A DNA stretch of 64,000 bases. Origin: Desulfosarcina alkanivorans. GTDB taxonomy: Bacteria > Desulfobacterota > Desulfobacteria > Desulfobacterales > Desulfosarcinaceae. Position numbers and translations under genes: made by a program. The stretch lies in assembly GCF_009688945.1 (NCBI RefSeq), contig NZ_AP021874.1, positions 1,922,001-1,986,000 on the forward strand, read 5' to 3'. This document shows positions 26,670 to 35,528 of this stretch, one piece after another. The number at the start of each line of letters is the position of its first letter. Position 1 is the stretch's first letter. The notes beneath the pieces are model-generated. The model worked only from the letters and a program-made list of their open reading frames with translations, searched no databases and had not been told where the DNA came from.

Positions 26670-26984
26670 TCAGGCTGAAACCCAGGCCATAATGGCCTTC
26701 TTGATAAAATCCCGCCCGCCGCCCGACTTTGGACAACGAACCATGACCTGCTTATTCCGGCCGGTGTGCCCGGATACGATGGTCACCGATGATTTGGGGA
26801 CAGACAGGAGCTTTGCCAGAAAGGCCCCGCAGGCCTTGTTGGCGGCATTGTCCACCGGGGGTGCCGTGAGATTGATCTTCAGGGCGTCGCCGTAAATACC
26901 CGCCACCTGGTTCCTCGATGAGCGAGGCTGGACCCGGATTTTAAACGTCAGCCCGTCAGGTTTCTCTTGAATGGTGAAGGGCAT
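26670..26984 (-). CDS. DUF167 (YggU-type) family protein
   Basis: 104 residues with the complete family pattern: 'FKIRVQPRSSRNQVAGIYGD', 'LKINLTAPPVDNAANKAC' and 'VTIVSGHTGRNKQVMV'. DUF167 proteins are small cytoplasmic alpha/beta folds, often near yggT or DivIVA genes, with no settled function. It is the first intact gene right of the tRNA and has the GC-rich composition of the chromosomal part of the window. Confidence 0.93.
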   Translation of the reverse strand: MPFTIQEKPDGLTFKIRVQPRSSRNQVAGIYGDALKINLTAPPVDNAANKACGAFLAKLLSVPKSSVTIVSGHTGRNKQVMVRCPKSGGGRDFIKKAIMAWVSA

Positions 26985-27100
26985 GGTTCGGTTGGTTTGT
27001 TGGTTCTATCGGTTTGGAGTCGTCTTTTCCTGCCACAATCTCCCAGGCCTTCGATCTTTCTGGTTTTCCGGGTGCTAAACGCCTTCAGCCTGCAGCCGAT

Positions 27101-27529
27101 TCAACTTTTTCCCCTGATCAGTTCGCGGATAAAGTCCGGCGGGCGGACCACTTTCCCCTGGCCGTTGACGAAGGCGTGCCGGGTATACCCGGTGGTGTGG
27201 GTCACGGCACCGTCCCGACTGGTGATGGTGTAGTCAAACTGCATGCCGGCACGAAAGCCCGTGTTCAGGGTGGCATTGATCACGAGGACGTCGTCGTAGC
27301 GTGCCGGGGTGAGATATTTGCATTTGACTTCGGAGACCGGCAGCATGAGGCCCCGGGCTTCGATCTCACTGTAGGGCAGCCCCAGGTGGCGGAACAGTTC
27401 CGTCCGGCCGATCTCGAACCAGCGCAGATAATTGGCGTGGTAAACGATGCCCATGGTGTCCGTGTCACCGTAGATGACCCGGTAACTGGTTTTGTGGGAA
27501 AGGGGGGGGTGTTGGGATTGGGGATTCAT
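27101..27529 (-). CDS. Acyl-CoA thioesterase, YbgC/FadM type
   Basis: 142 residues forming a single hot-dog fold with the family signature 'YGDTDTMGIVYHANYLRWFE', containing the catalytic Asp and the helix that follows. These enzymes hydrolyse short- or medium-chain acyl-CoA or hydroxybenzoyl-CoA thioesters. It lies about 115 bases downstream of, and reads towards, the DUF167 gene. Specificity cannot be told from sequence. Confidence 0.92.
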   Translation of the reverse strand: MNPQSQHPPLSHKTSYRVIYGDTDTMGIVYHANYLRWFEIGRTELFRHLGLPYSEIEARGLMLPVSEVKCKYLTPARYDDVLVINATLNTGFRAGMQFDYTITSRDGAVTHTTGYTRHAFVNGQGKVVRPPDFIRELIRGKS

Positions 27530-27611
27530 TTTCTTAATGGTCCAACCGTTATGGGTTAACGTAATCCGTAATATGCGGCCAGTGAACAGTGATCAGTGAA
27601 TTGTGAACAGA

Positions 27612-27959
27612 TTATTTGTTCTTCAGGTATTTGATCAGACCTGTGAGCATTTTACGAATGGTTTGAAGACTATTCAAAATCTCTTTATTATCTCCAAGGT
27701 ATCCTAATCTTTTGGCGATAATGATTTGGGTTTCGGCTTCAGCGAGCGAGCCCAATGAAATATATAGAAAATGAATGAATTCCTTGTCGGAGCCTCTGGC
27801 AGCGCCCTCGGCAATATTGCTCGGCACACTGACGGCCGCACGACGCAACTGTTCGGTAAGGCCATAAATCTCGGTTTTCGGAAATGCGCTGGATATTTTA
27901 TAGATCTCAGTGACGGAATCAATTGCGTTTTTCCATACCTTGAGTTCTTTGTGATCCAT
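27612..27959 (-). CDS. Four-helix-bundle protein (S23/IVP type)
   Basis: 115 residues, 'LKVWKNAIDSVTEIYKISS' followed by 'EIYGLTEQLRRAAVSVPSNI', then 'AEGAARGSDKEFIHFL', the diagnostic core of the bacterial four-helix-bundle family related to the 23S rRNA intervening-sequence protein. Function is unknown. The genes behave as mobile or cassette-like units, and this one is embraced on both sides by short degenerate GTTCACT-type repeats (27578-27606 and 27960-28022). Confidence 0.93.
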   Translation of the reverse strand: MDHKELKVWKNAIDSVTEIYKISSAFPKTEIYGLTEQLRRAAVSVPSNIAEGAARGSDKEFIHFLYISLGSLAEAETQIIIAKRLGYLGDNKEILNSLQTIRKMLTGLIKYLKNK

Positions 27960-28022
27960 GCGTCACCATTTACGGTTCACAGTTCACCACTCACTGTTCA
28001 CTGGTCACCGTTCACTGTTCAC
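27960..28022. repeat. Degenerate heptamer repeats (GTTCACT type)
   Basis: CGGTTCACAGTTCACC, ACTGTTCACTGGTCACC and GTTCACTGTTCAC follow one another, and the complementary CAGTGAACAGTGATCAGTGA lies beyond the other end of the four-helix gene. The array overlaps the last few codons of thrH. Confidence 0.7.
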
Positions 28023-28626
28023 CTGTTTCAATCACTTTCCCGAAAATCTCCTTGAGATCATCGTATGTCGTCGCCACGGGAAACTGGGAGTACTCGTCAA
28101 TCACATTCTGAGGGGGGCAGAACAGGACGCCATGGTGGGCCTCCTTGAGCATGCTGACGTCGTTGTAGGAGTCGCCCATGGCCATCACGTGATAATTCAG
28201 GCTTTTGAAAGCCTGGGCCACCTTGCGTTTGCCGTCGGCCTGCCTGAGGTTGTAACCGGTGATGGCACCGCTGTCGTCGACCGTCAGGCCGTGGCACAAC
28301 AGCGTCGGCCAGCCGAGCTTCTCCATCAGCGGCCTGGCGAATTCAAGATAGGTATCGGAAACGATAATCACCTGGGTGCGGGCCCGCAGCCAGTCGAGGA
28401 ACTCACGGGCGCCCGGCAGCGGGTCCATCGCTGCAACGGCGTCGGTGATGTCCTTCAGCTTGAGGCCGTTGGCAGCCAGGATCTCCAGGCGTCGCTTCAT
28501 GAGCACGTCATAATCGGAGATATCCCGGGTGGTGAGGCGAAGTTCATCGATACCTGTACGCTCGGCCACATTGATCCAGATTTCCGGTATAAACACCCCT
28601 TCCAGGTCGGAACAGACTATATGCAT
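28012..28626 (-). CDS. thrH: Phosphoserine phosphatase / homoserine phosphotransferase
   Basis: 204 residues of the HAD superfamily. Motif I is 'CSDLEGVFIPEIW', motif II 'IIVSDTYLEF', a conserved Lys lies in the 'ADGKRK' region, and motif III/IV is 'AMGDSYNDVSML'. The DLEG(V)xxPE start is specific to ThrH, which moves phosphate from phosphoserine to homoserine. It overlaps the homoserine dehydrogenase gene by 10 bases, so homoserine made by Hom can be passed to ThrH. The gene pair suggests ThrH stands in for homoserine kinase in threonine synthesis. Confidence 0.92.
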   Translation of the reverse strand: MHIVCSDLEGVFIPEIWINVAERTGIDELRLTTRDISDYDVLMKRRLEILAANGLKLKDITDAVAAMDPLPGAREFLDWLRARTQVIIVSDTYLEFARPLMEKLGWPTLLCHGLTVDDSGAITGYNLRQADGKRKVAQAFKSLNYHVMAMGDSYNDVSMLKEAHHGVLFCPPQNVIDEYSQFPVATTYDDLKEIFGKVIETGEQ

Positions 28627-29945
28627 GACACCTCCTGGCCGTTTTTGTCCTCGATACGAATCAACATGGGCGTGCTGGCCACCACATCCAGGGCAGCGAT
28701 CTCGGCCAACGCCCGGGTCACATCCGCCTCCCGGGCATGGTGGGTGAGCATGACCACCGGCACAGAGCCGTTGGTTTTTCTCCCCTTCTGGTGAACGAAC
28801 TTAAGGCTGATGGCGTATTTTCCGAGGATACCGGCAATGGTGGCCAGCACCCCGGGCCGGTCCATGGCATCGAACCGGAAGTAATAGTTGGTAACGATGT
28901 CGTCCATGGGCAGCACGGTTATGGGACGGATCTTGTCCGGCTGGAAGCCCATGACCGGCACCCGCCCTGCGCCGCCGGCGGCCAGGTTCCGGGCGATATC
29001 GGCGATATCCGACACCACCGCACTGGCCGTGGGCATCATGCCCGCCCCGTGGCCGTAGAGGAGAATATCGCCGACCGCGTCGGCGGAGACGCTGATGGCG
29101 TTGAGTGTGCCGTTGACATTGGAAAGCATGTTGTCGAAAGGGATCATGGTGGGGTGCACCCGGGCTTCCACCGAACCGCCGTCGAATTTGGTGATGGCCA
29201 GCAGTTTGATGCGATAGCCGAACTGGGCGGCAAATTCGATATCCATGGGGGTGATCCGGGAGATCCCCTCGATGTAGATATCGTCGAAATTGATGCGCAT
29301 GCCGAATGCCAGAGCCGAGAGAAGGGCCAGTTTGTGGGCCGCATCCTGACCTTCCACGTCCAGGGTGGGGTCGGCCTCGGCATAGCCCTTTGCCTGGGCT
29401 TCGGCCAGGGCTGCTTCGAAATCCACGCCCTCGTCGGTGATCTTGGACAGGATGTAGTTGCAGGTCCCGTTGAGGATGCCGGTCATGGCGCTGATCCGGT
29501 TTCCCACCAGCGATTCGCGGACCGTTTTGATGATGGGCATGCAACCGCCCACGCTGGCCTCGTATGCCAGGTCCACCCCGTTTTCGGTAGCCGCGGCAAT
29601 GATCGGATTGCCATGTTTGGCCAGCAGGGCCTTGTTGGCGGTCACCACGTGCTTACCCTTGTCGATGGCGTCGAGGATCATCGTTTTGGCGATTCCCTCG
29701 CCGCCGATGGTTTCCACCACGATATCCACCTCGGGATCGGCGATGGCCGCGGCCGCATCCGGGATCATCACCCCGGGCGCCAGGCTGAGTCCCCGGTCCG
29801 TCACGGTGTCGATATCGGCCACATACTTTAATTGGAGTTCACATCCGATGCGGTCCCGGAGGATATCCCCGTTGTTCAGCAGCAGGCGGGCTACGCCCGT
29901 CCCCACCGTCCCACAACCTAAAATTGCAATGTTGACCTGTTTCAT
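28617..29945 (-). CDS. hom: Homoserine dehydrogenase
   Basis: 442 residues: N-terminal NAD(P) Rossmann fold 'AILGCGTVGTGVARLL', catalytic domain with 'VVTANKALLAKHG' and 'GILNGTCNYILSKI' plus 'GYAEADPTLDVEGQDAAHK', and a C-terminal ACT domain from about residue 350 ('DRPGVLATIAGIL') for allosteric feedback by threonine. It reduces aspartate semialdehyde to homoserine in the methionine and threonine pathways. It is the first gene of a hom-thrH pair, overlapping by 10 bases. Confidence 0.97.
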   Translation of the reverse strand: MKQVNIAILGCGTVGTGVARLLLNNGDILRDRIGCELQLKYVADIDTVTDRGLSLAPGVMIPDAAAAIADPEVDIVVETIGGEGIAKTMILDAIDKGKHVVTANKALLAKHGNPIIAAATENGVDLAYEASVGGCMPIIKTVRESLVGNRISAMTGILNGTCNYILSKITDEGVDFEAALAEAQAKGYAEADPTLDVEGQDAAHKLALLSALAFGMRINFDDIYIEGISRITPMDIEFAAQFGYRIKLLAITKFDGGSVEARVHPTMIPFDNMLSNVNGTLNAISVSADAVGDILLYGHGAGMMPTASAVVSDIADIARNLAAGGAGRVPVMGFQPDKIRPITVLPMDDIVTNYYFRFDAMDRPGVLATIAGILGKYAISLKFVHQKGRKTNGSVPVVMLTHHAREADVTRALAEIAALDVVASTPMLIRIEDKNGQEVSCI

Positions 29946-30063
29946 GCCTGATTTATTCCTGATTTGCGTTGAGTTTCAATCCTTGATGGTTAATCTGGCA
30001 ATTTCTTACGGGCGGGGTCATAAAGTCAATAGAAAATCTGTGATTGCGGTTCACGGTTTACCG

Positions 30064-31443
30064 TTAACTGTTCATTCGCCGGGCCAGGCGCCATGCCATG
30101 ACGGCCACCACCAGCACGCCGGCCACCAGGATCGACCACAGCACGATGCGGCGCATCGGAAGGGGCGCCGGCAGGGGCGTCAGGCGCCGGGGGCCGCCCA
30201 GAACGATCCGTTGGCCCCGGGGCACCACCCACTGCTCCATGCCATTCTCGCGGTGCCGGTTGATGCCGTCGAAGAGGGCCGCCACATTGACCTTCAGCGG
30301 CTCGACCGCCGCACTGCCGAATGCCAGGGTGAAAGGCCCGCTGCCCCGGGCGATAAAAAAGAGGTCGTGGGGCCGGTAGCCGAGTTCCAGCCGGGGGACG
30401 GCACTGCCGATGGTGCTTTCACTGGCATCCACGCTCAGGCGCCAGTGGCGGTCCATGGAGACCTTTACAGCCTGCGGTGCGCTGGTCAGGGGAGGCTCGT
30501 CCACATCGATGCGGTAAAACAGGCCCTTGAACCGTCGGATCCAGGCGGCATCGGGACCGCTGCGGGATTCGAGACGCGCATCGGCCATGCTGTTGGCCTG
30601 GTCGAAAACGAGATTGACCCGGTCAACCGGTAAGGCGCCGCCGGTACTGTATTCAAACACGCCCGACCGGTCGGGATCGGGCCGCCCGTCGATCTTCACG
30701 AACGCGCGAACGGGGTTCCGGCCTTCCGGTTGGATGCGGCCCTCGATGCGAACCAGGGACAGGGCCGGCCCTTCATCCAGGTGGCGCAGCCGCAGGTATC
30801 GTTTCCCGGTGGCCGACAGGCGGATGGTATTGGCCATCAGACGGTGGCCCGCGTATCGAATGTCCGAAACCGCCGATCGCGGCGCAATGGTGGTCCAGTT
30901 CACCAGATCGTCGCTGGCATCCACGGCCAGGGTGGCCATGATGTGGCCGTCGCCCGGTTGCCATTTCAGCCGCAGCCGGGCCAGGCTGCGCCCGTCGCGG
31001 CTCAACCCGACGCGGCTCAAGTCGATCAGGAACGTTCGCGGTGGTGCGGATGACACCTGCGCCGACGGCGGATCGACACGCACCACGGCCCCATCCGGTC
31101 CGGTGCGGACAAACACCCCATACCCGCCGGTCCCGGCAGCGGCCGCTTCCGGGAGCGGGAAAAAGGGCAGCGACCGCCAGGGGGCGTCGGTCTTCAGGGT
31201 CTGGGCGTATCGGATCATGTGCGGCACCGGCTCCCCGGCGGCATTGAACACCCGGATGTCTCCCAGGTCCGGTCGGAACGCGCTGCCGTATACCTGTTCC
31301 GGCAGGCTCATGGCGGCGATCGCCGTTGTGCCGGGCACGTCAATCCGGACGCCGTAGGCAAAGTCATCCACGGTCACGTCGGCCGACACCGCCGCCAACG
31401 GCGGGCAGACCGCCAGCATCATCAGCCACAGCCATTTTCTCAT
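30064..31443 (-). CDS. DUF3999 family exported membrane-anchored protein
   Basis: 459 residues with a signal peptide (about 1-20), a long beta-rich periplasmic region ('FRPDLGDIRVFNAAGEPVPH' is a hallmark of DUF3999), and one C-terminal membrane helix ('LWSILVAGVLVVAVMAWRLA') ending in a basic tail. Its ATG overlaps the stop of the DUF2339 gene by four bases (ATGA). DUF2339 and DUF3999 genes occur together in many proteobacteria, which points to a shared envelope complex of unknown function. Confidence 0.9.
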   Translation of the reverse strand: MRKWLWLMMLAVCPPLAAVSADVTVDDFAYGVRIDVPGTTAIAAMSLPEQVYGSAFRPDLGDIRVFNAAGEPVPHMIRYAQTLKTDAPWRSLPFFPLPEAAAAGTGGYGVFVRTGPDGAVVRVDPPSAQVSSAPPRTFLIDLSRVGLSRDGRSLARLRLKWQPGDGHIMATLAVDASDDLVNWTTIAPRSAVSDIRYAGHRLMANTIRLSATGKRYLRLRHLDEGPALSLVRIEGRIQPEGRNPVRAFVKIDGRPDPDRSGVFEYSTGGALPVDRVNLVFDQANSMADARLESRSGPDAAWIRRFKGLFYRIDVDEPPLTSAPQAVKVSMDRHWRLSVDASESTIGSAVPRLELGYRPHDLFFIARGSGPFTLAFGSAAVEPLKVNVAALFDGINRHRENGMEQWVVPRGQRIVLGGPRRLTPLPAPLPMRRIVLWSILVAGVLVVAVMAWRLARRMNS

Positions 31444-34235
31444 GTGCCCTCTCCTTTCGATTCCGCCGGGGGCAAAGGCGTAAAAAAACCGACGACCAGC
31501 ATCAATCCCCCCACCGCCAGAAATGAAACAATCCGGGAAACGGTGCCCGAGCCCGACAGATCCACAACGAAGAGCTTGGCGACCACCACGGCCAGCAGAC
31601 CCGCCCCGACGAACCACACGGTCCTGTTTCTCAGGCGGCTGGATGCAACCATGCACCCGAATGCCAGAAGGCCCCAGAGCACGGCGATGGCCGCGTGGAA
31701 GAGATCCGACCGGAACATGGCCTCCGCCTGGTAGCGCACCCCGGCCAGGTGATGGACCGTGCGGGCCACCACGGCGGTCAGCCAGAGAAAAACGCCCGCC
31801 GCCGGCGCCCCCCACAACACCACCGGAGACAGACCCGCGGCAGGTGATGCCGGTTCACGCCTCATCCACAGCAGCCAGCGGCCCACCACCAGAAAAACCG
31901 CCATCTGGACGACGTCCAGGGGATTGAGCAGCGGCAGGTAGGGCAAAGGCCGTGGATTACCGTCGATGGCGGCACCCGCCGCCGTCCAGGCCAGCAGGCC
32001 GAGCACCAGCAGGGACGGCAGCCACCCCCGGTAGGCGTTTTCCCAGGGCCCGAAGGGCCAGCCGGCCCGGTCCCTGAGCCGGATCAGCACCGTGACGGCC
32101 CCTGCCGGGACAATGCCCCAGGCAATGAAGGGCCAGACACGGGTGCCGGCCACCAGCTGATCCACCAGCCACCCGGCTTCCCACCCGACCAGGCCGGTGG
32201 CCAGCAGGGCGCCCGCCACGTGCCAGCCCGTTGCGAGGGTCCGGGGCCAGACGGTGTCCATACAGTGCAACAGGTAAAGGTGGATCGCAAAGGTCAGCGG
32301 CCAGGCGGCCATCCACCAGCCCTGGAAAGGATGCACGATATCGTGCCGGTCGGCAACGGCAGCGGCAGCGATCACCATGGCAGGAAACAGGCCCATGGCC
32401 GGCCACCGCATCCCCTTCCAGTCCAGCCGGCGAAAAAGAACACCCATGGCCAGGCCGTTGAGGCCGATATACGCCAGCGCACCGATCCATTCGTGGCGCC
32501 GGCTCATGCGGCGGTCGATTTCGTCCAGTCCCGTGCCGAACCACCAGAGCAGCCCCCATGCCATGATGGCGGCGCCGAAGGGCCGCTCCAGCCGGTGCAG
32601 CCGGTCCCGGTACCGTTCCAGGAAAAAGGCGGAAACCAGGCCCGACAGGCCCACCATCATGCCGCCCAGGAAGCGGCTGTTGAAAACCGCCGTTTCCGTC
32701 CAGGCGCCGTGGCTGCCGAGGAGGAACATGGCCCCCGATCCGACCTGAAGGAGCAGACCGAACCCTCTGGCCGTCCAGCGCCGCTGGCGCACGCCCACCC
32801 ATACCAGGCCGGCCCCTTCCATACTCCAGGCCACGGCCGTCCAGCTGCCCGACAGCGCCAGCGGAATGGCCAGGCTGCCGAAAATCACCCCCAGGGCGAG
32901 AAAGGCCTCCACCAGCGCGCCCAGCCCGTCATCCCGCCGCCGCCACAGTGCCGTGGCCAGGCCGGTGTACACCAGTCCCATGGCCACGGCACTGAACGCC
33001 AGGCCGTACTGGAAATTTTTCACCAGCCCGACCTGCAGGGCGAACACCACCAGCGGCATGCCGAAGACGAGGGTGCTGTCCACATATCCCTTCAGCAGCG
33101 GCGGCTGCCGCAGGGCGAACAGGACGGCGATGGCCAGGTAGAAAAGGAAAAAGAGAACCAAAAACGGCTCGGTGGTGGAAAAGTAATGGGGCCGGTAGTA
33201 CTGCAGTCCCCAGGCGGAGCCGATGCCGAACGTGAAGACGAAGCCCAGCAGGTTGAGCCACCGCCACGACTTGAACCAGGCGATGCCGAAGATGCCGGCG
33301 TTGAGCAGGGCGTAATAGGAGAACAACATCACGTGGCTGCCCGTTCCCGTGGAGAGCAGCACCGGCGCCATGAAGCCGCCGGCCGCCCCCAGCACGGCCA
33401 TGGCCGCCGCATTTTGAAGCACGGCCAGTACGCCGGAAAAGGCCACCAGCCCCACCATCACACCGAAGGTCAGCGGCAGGGGCACCATGTGAAAAAGCCG
33501 GGCCGCGGCAAACAGGGTCAGGTACATCACGCCGATGCCGCCTCCCTGAAGGGTCACCGCATAGCCGAACCGGCGGCGGCGCAGCCGCCATCCCAGAACC
33601 AGCAGCCCGATACCGGCGGCGAAAGCGGCCGCCAGGCGAATCTCCAGCGGCACCAGGTTGCGGGCGGCGGCGTATTTGACCAGGAAAGCAAAACCGAACA
33701 GCAGCACCACCACCCCCACCCGCACCATGAGGTTGCCGCCCAGGAAAAACGCCCTGATCCGATCGCCCGGGTCACCCGGCCGCGGCGTCGCCGGATCCGG
33801 ACGGGGCGGCCCGGACGGCGGGTCGAGCCCGGCAATGGCGTCATCGGACAGTTCCAGCTCCAGGGAAGGCATCGCACCGGCGGGATCGGAACGGGGGGGC
33901 GGAACTGTGGGCGCCCGTCCCCCGGCGTCCCGGGCAGGTTCCGTTTCCGACAGGGCGGCGTCATCGTCACCTCCCGTGTCCATGGGGGCCGACCGGACCG
34001 ATTCCGGCTGTCCGGAGGGTTCCGCCGGCCCGGCGACGCCCTCGGCGGAGAACGTACCGGCAATCCGCTTTTCCAGGGATACAAGGCGGTTTTCCAGCGC
34101 CAGGAGCCGGTTTCTCTGGTTGATCACCGCCGCCACCAGCAGGCCGACGAAGCCGCCCAGTAAAAAGTCGCCCCGCCCATACAGGTAAACACTGCCCGTG
34201 ACCGCCCCGATCAGCCCCAGAACGATGTAGATCAT
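31440..34235 (-). CDS. DUF2339 family large polytopic membrane protein
   Basis: 931 residues. An N-terminal hairpin of two helices (about 1-40) and a coiled coil ('LLALENRLVSLEKRIAG') lead into a Pro/Asp-rich disordered stretch (about 60-160). From there to the end come more than 20 hydrophobic segments. This matches DUF2339, a very large membrane protein family linked by some annotations to envelope integrity. GGGAG lies before the ATG at 34235. It is co-translated with the DUF3999 gene through a four-base overlap. Confidence 0.92.
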   Translation of the reverse strand: MIYIVLGLIGAVTGSVYLYGRGDFLLGGFVGLLVAAVINQRNRLLALENRLVSLEKRIAGTFSAEGVAGPAEPSGQPESVRSAPMDTGGDDDAALSETEPARDAGGRAPTVPPPRSDPAGAMPSLELELSDDAIAGLDPPSGPPRPDPATPRPGDPGDRIRAFFLGGNLMVRVGVVVLLFGFAFLVKYAAARNLVPLEIRLAAAFAAGIGLLVLGWRLRRRRFGYAVTLQGGGIGVMYLTLFAAARLFHMVPLPLTFGVMVGLVAFSGVLAVLQNAAAMAVLGAAGGFMAPVLLSTGTGSHVMLFSYYALLNAGIFGIAWFKSWRWLNLLGFVFTFGIGSAWGLQYYRPHYFSTTEPFLVLFFLFYLAIAVLFALRQPPLLKGYVDSTLVFGMPLVVFALQVGLVKNFQYGLAFSAVAMGLVYTGLATALWRRRDDGLGALVEAFLALGVIFGSLAIPLALSGSWTAVAWSMEGAGLVWVGVRQRRWTARGFGLLLQVGSGAMFLLGSHGAWTETAVFNSRFLGGMMVGLSGLVSAFFLERYRDRLHRLERPFGAAIMAWGLLWWFGTGLDEIDRRMSRRHEWIGALAYIGLNGLAMGVLFRRLDWKGMRWPAMGLFPAMVIAAAAVADRHDIVHPFQGWWMAAWPLTFAIHLYLLHCMDTVWPRTLATGWHVAGALLATGLVGWEAGWLVDQLVAGTRVWPFIAWGIVPAGAVTVLIRLRDRAGWPFGPWENAYRGWLPSLLVLGLLAWTAAGAAIDGNPRPLPYLPLLNPLDVVQMAVFLVVGRWLLWMRREPASPAAGLSPVVLWGAPAAGVFLWLTAVVARTVHHLAGVRYQAEAMFRSDLFHAAIAVLWGLLAFGCMVASSRLRNRTVWFVGAGLLAVVVAKLFVVDLSGSGTVSRIVSFLAVGGLMLVVGFFTPLPPAESKGEGT

Positions 34236-34596
34236 GCACGCTCCCTTATATTTTGCCCAAGATACCATTGAAAGAATGACGCATTGACAGGCAGCGAAAC
34301 CGCCTGCGGCCGGCTGCATCATACGAAAAGCGGCTGATATGTCAACGCACGACGAGACGATATCACCGTGTTTTTGAGTTCGGCAGGCAGTGGCGGCAAC
34401 TCAAGAAATAAAATCGGTCATCCCGCGGAAGGATGACTTTTCGACATCCGGGTATTGGAAAAAAAATGTCCTCCGATTCGAACAGCCTTCATGTAATCCG
34501 CTAATAAATGGCCATTTCCCCATTATTATGGTATGAGATAAAATATGCCGGCAACACCGGCACCACTTAACCATCATTGTGCAAAAGGGGATGATC
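34236..34596. other. Intergenic region between divergent genes
   Basis: Promoter space for the DUF2339 operon and the small gene at 34597. The stretch ATAAATGGCCA at 34504-34514 matches the start of the repeat at 52561 for 11 bases only, too little to call a copy. No other feature seen. Confidence 0.4.
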
Positions 34597-34800
34597 ATGA
34601 AAAAACCGAGTGATTCTGCTGAAAGACTATCGGAAATGATCAAGACGGCCATGGAAGACGGAAAACTGACCACCAAGGAACACAATAAGATTATGGCCAT
34701 TGCCGATGAAGACGGGATTCTCGACAATCAGGAAAAACAGCTCCTGGCCCAGCTGCAGGAAATGCTCGCCAATGGCACCATCAAACGGGTTGCCGAGTAA
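34597..34800 (+). CDS. Small helical protein, TerB/EF-hand-like
   Basis: 67 residues, all-helical and charged, with 'MEDGKLTTKEHNKIMAIADE' followed by 'DGILDNQEKQLLAQLQEML'. Two 'D-G-x-L-(T/D)-x-x-E' turns recall the short Asp-rich loops of TerB-like or EF-hand proteins, so metal binding is possible. AAAAGGGG precedes the ATG by six bases. The exact family is not certain. Confidence 0.65.
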   Translation: MKKPSDSAERLSEMIKTAMEDGKLTTKEHNKIMAIADEDGILDNQEKQLLAQLQEMLANGTIKRVAE

Positions 34801-35011
34801 ACGACCAGCAACGTTTGAACAGGCTGACCGCCCCATTGGCAAAGAAAGAATGCTCCTACCCTTTCCACGGGTGGACCGGTTTTCACGACTGGTATCCAAT
34901 CCTGCGCCTTCGATTGACGGACAAATCCGAATTCCGTCCCGGTTTGACATTGTCAATTCAAGCATAATTTTTGAATTGTCTTACACCAACCGACAAAAAA
35001 GGAGCATTATT

Positions 35012-35233
35012 ATGGCCTATACATGTAAAAGCTGCGGCGCCGTGGCAGAAGCCCCGGGGCACCTGTGCAATCCTTGCGGAGACACCGAAAAATGCAGTTT
35101 CTGCGGCACTCCGGACGTAGACCCCAAGCACATCTGCAAAGACAAGCTGGCGGTAATGAAGTTTACCTGCGGCGGCTGCGGCCGGGTGGCCATGGAAGAA
35201 GCCCATCTGTGCAATCCGGTCCCCATCAAATAG
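35012..35233 (+). CDS. Small Cys-rich double zinc-ribbon protein
   Basis: 73 residues with 12 Cys. The module C-x-x-C-G-x-V-A-x-x-x-x-H-L-C-N-P occurs twice ('CKSCGAVAEAPGHLCNP', 'CGGCGRVAMEEAHLCNP'), separated by a 'CSFCGTPDVDPKHIC' unit. Each looks like a treble-clef or zinc-ribbon metal site. A clean AAAAAAGGAGC ribosome site precedes the ATG. There is no signal peptide. Function unknown; small proteins like this can act as metal stores or RNA-polymerase or ribosome partners. Confidence 0.75.
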   Translation: MAYTCKSCGAVAEAPGHLCNPCGDTEKCSFCGTPDVDPKHICKDKLAVMKFTCGGCGRVAMEEAHLCNPVPIK

Positions 35234-35528
35234 CGTAAACCCGATATGCCTGAACCAGGCGCCCGCTGATTCGATCTGCAGGCGCCTGGTTTGTGCCGGC
35301 TGCCGGCCCATGCACCATCCTTTGCACCCCTCTTGTGCAGGCAGTCACCATCTTTTTTTCGAGTCACCCAACCGCCCTTTCTGGTCGGCAGTTTAAGTTG
35401 CTCCGCCGATGGGCGATACCCTATCCATGGCAGCACCCAATCGCATGTATTGATGCCAACGCATCAACCGGAACCGGAGTCGTCCCCCGTATGGCATGCG
35501 GAAAGCCCATGGAAAGGAATTCAACGCA

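Noticed and set aside
27960..28022. A CRISPR array
   Set aside because: Units are about seven bases, drift in sequence and have no regular spacers; no cas genes are near.
32220..34163. A 647-codon plus-strand frame over the DUF2339 gene
   Set aside because: Low-complexity Gln/His/Arg sequence opposite a well-supported membrane protein.
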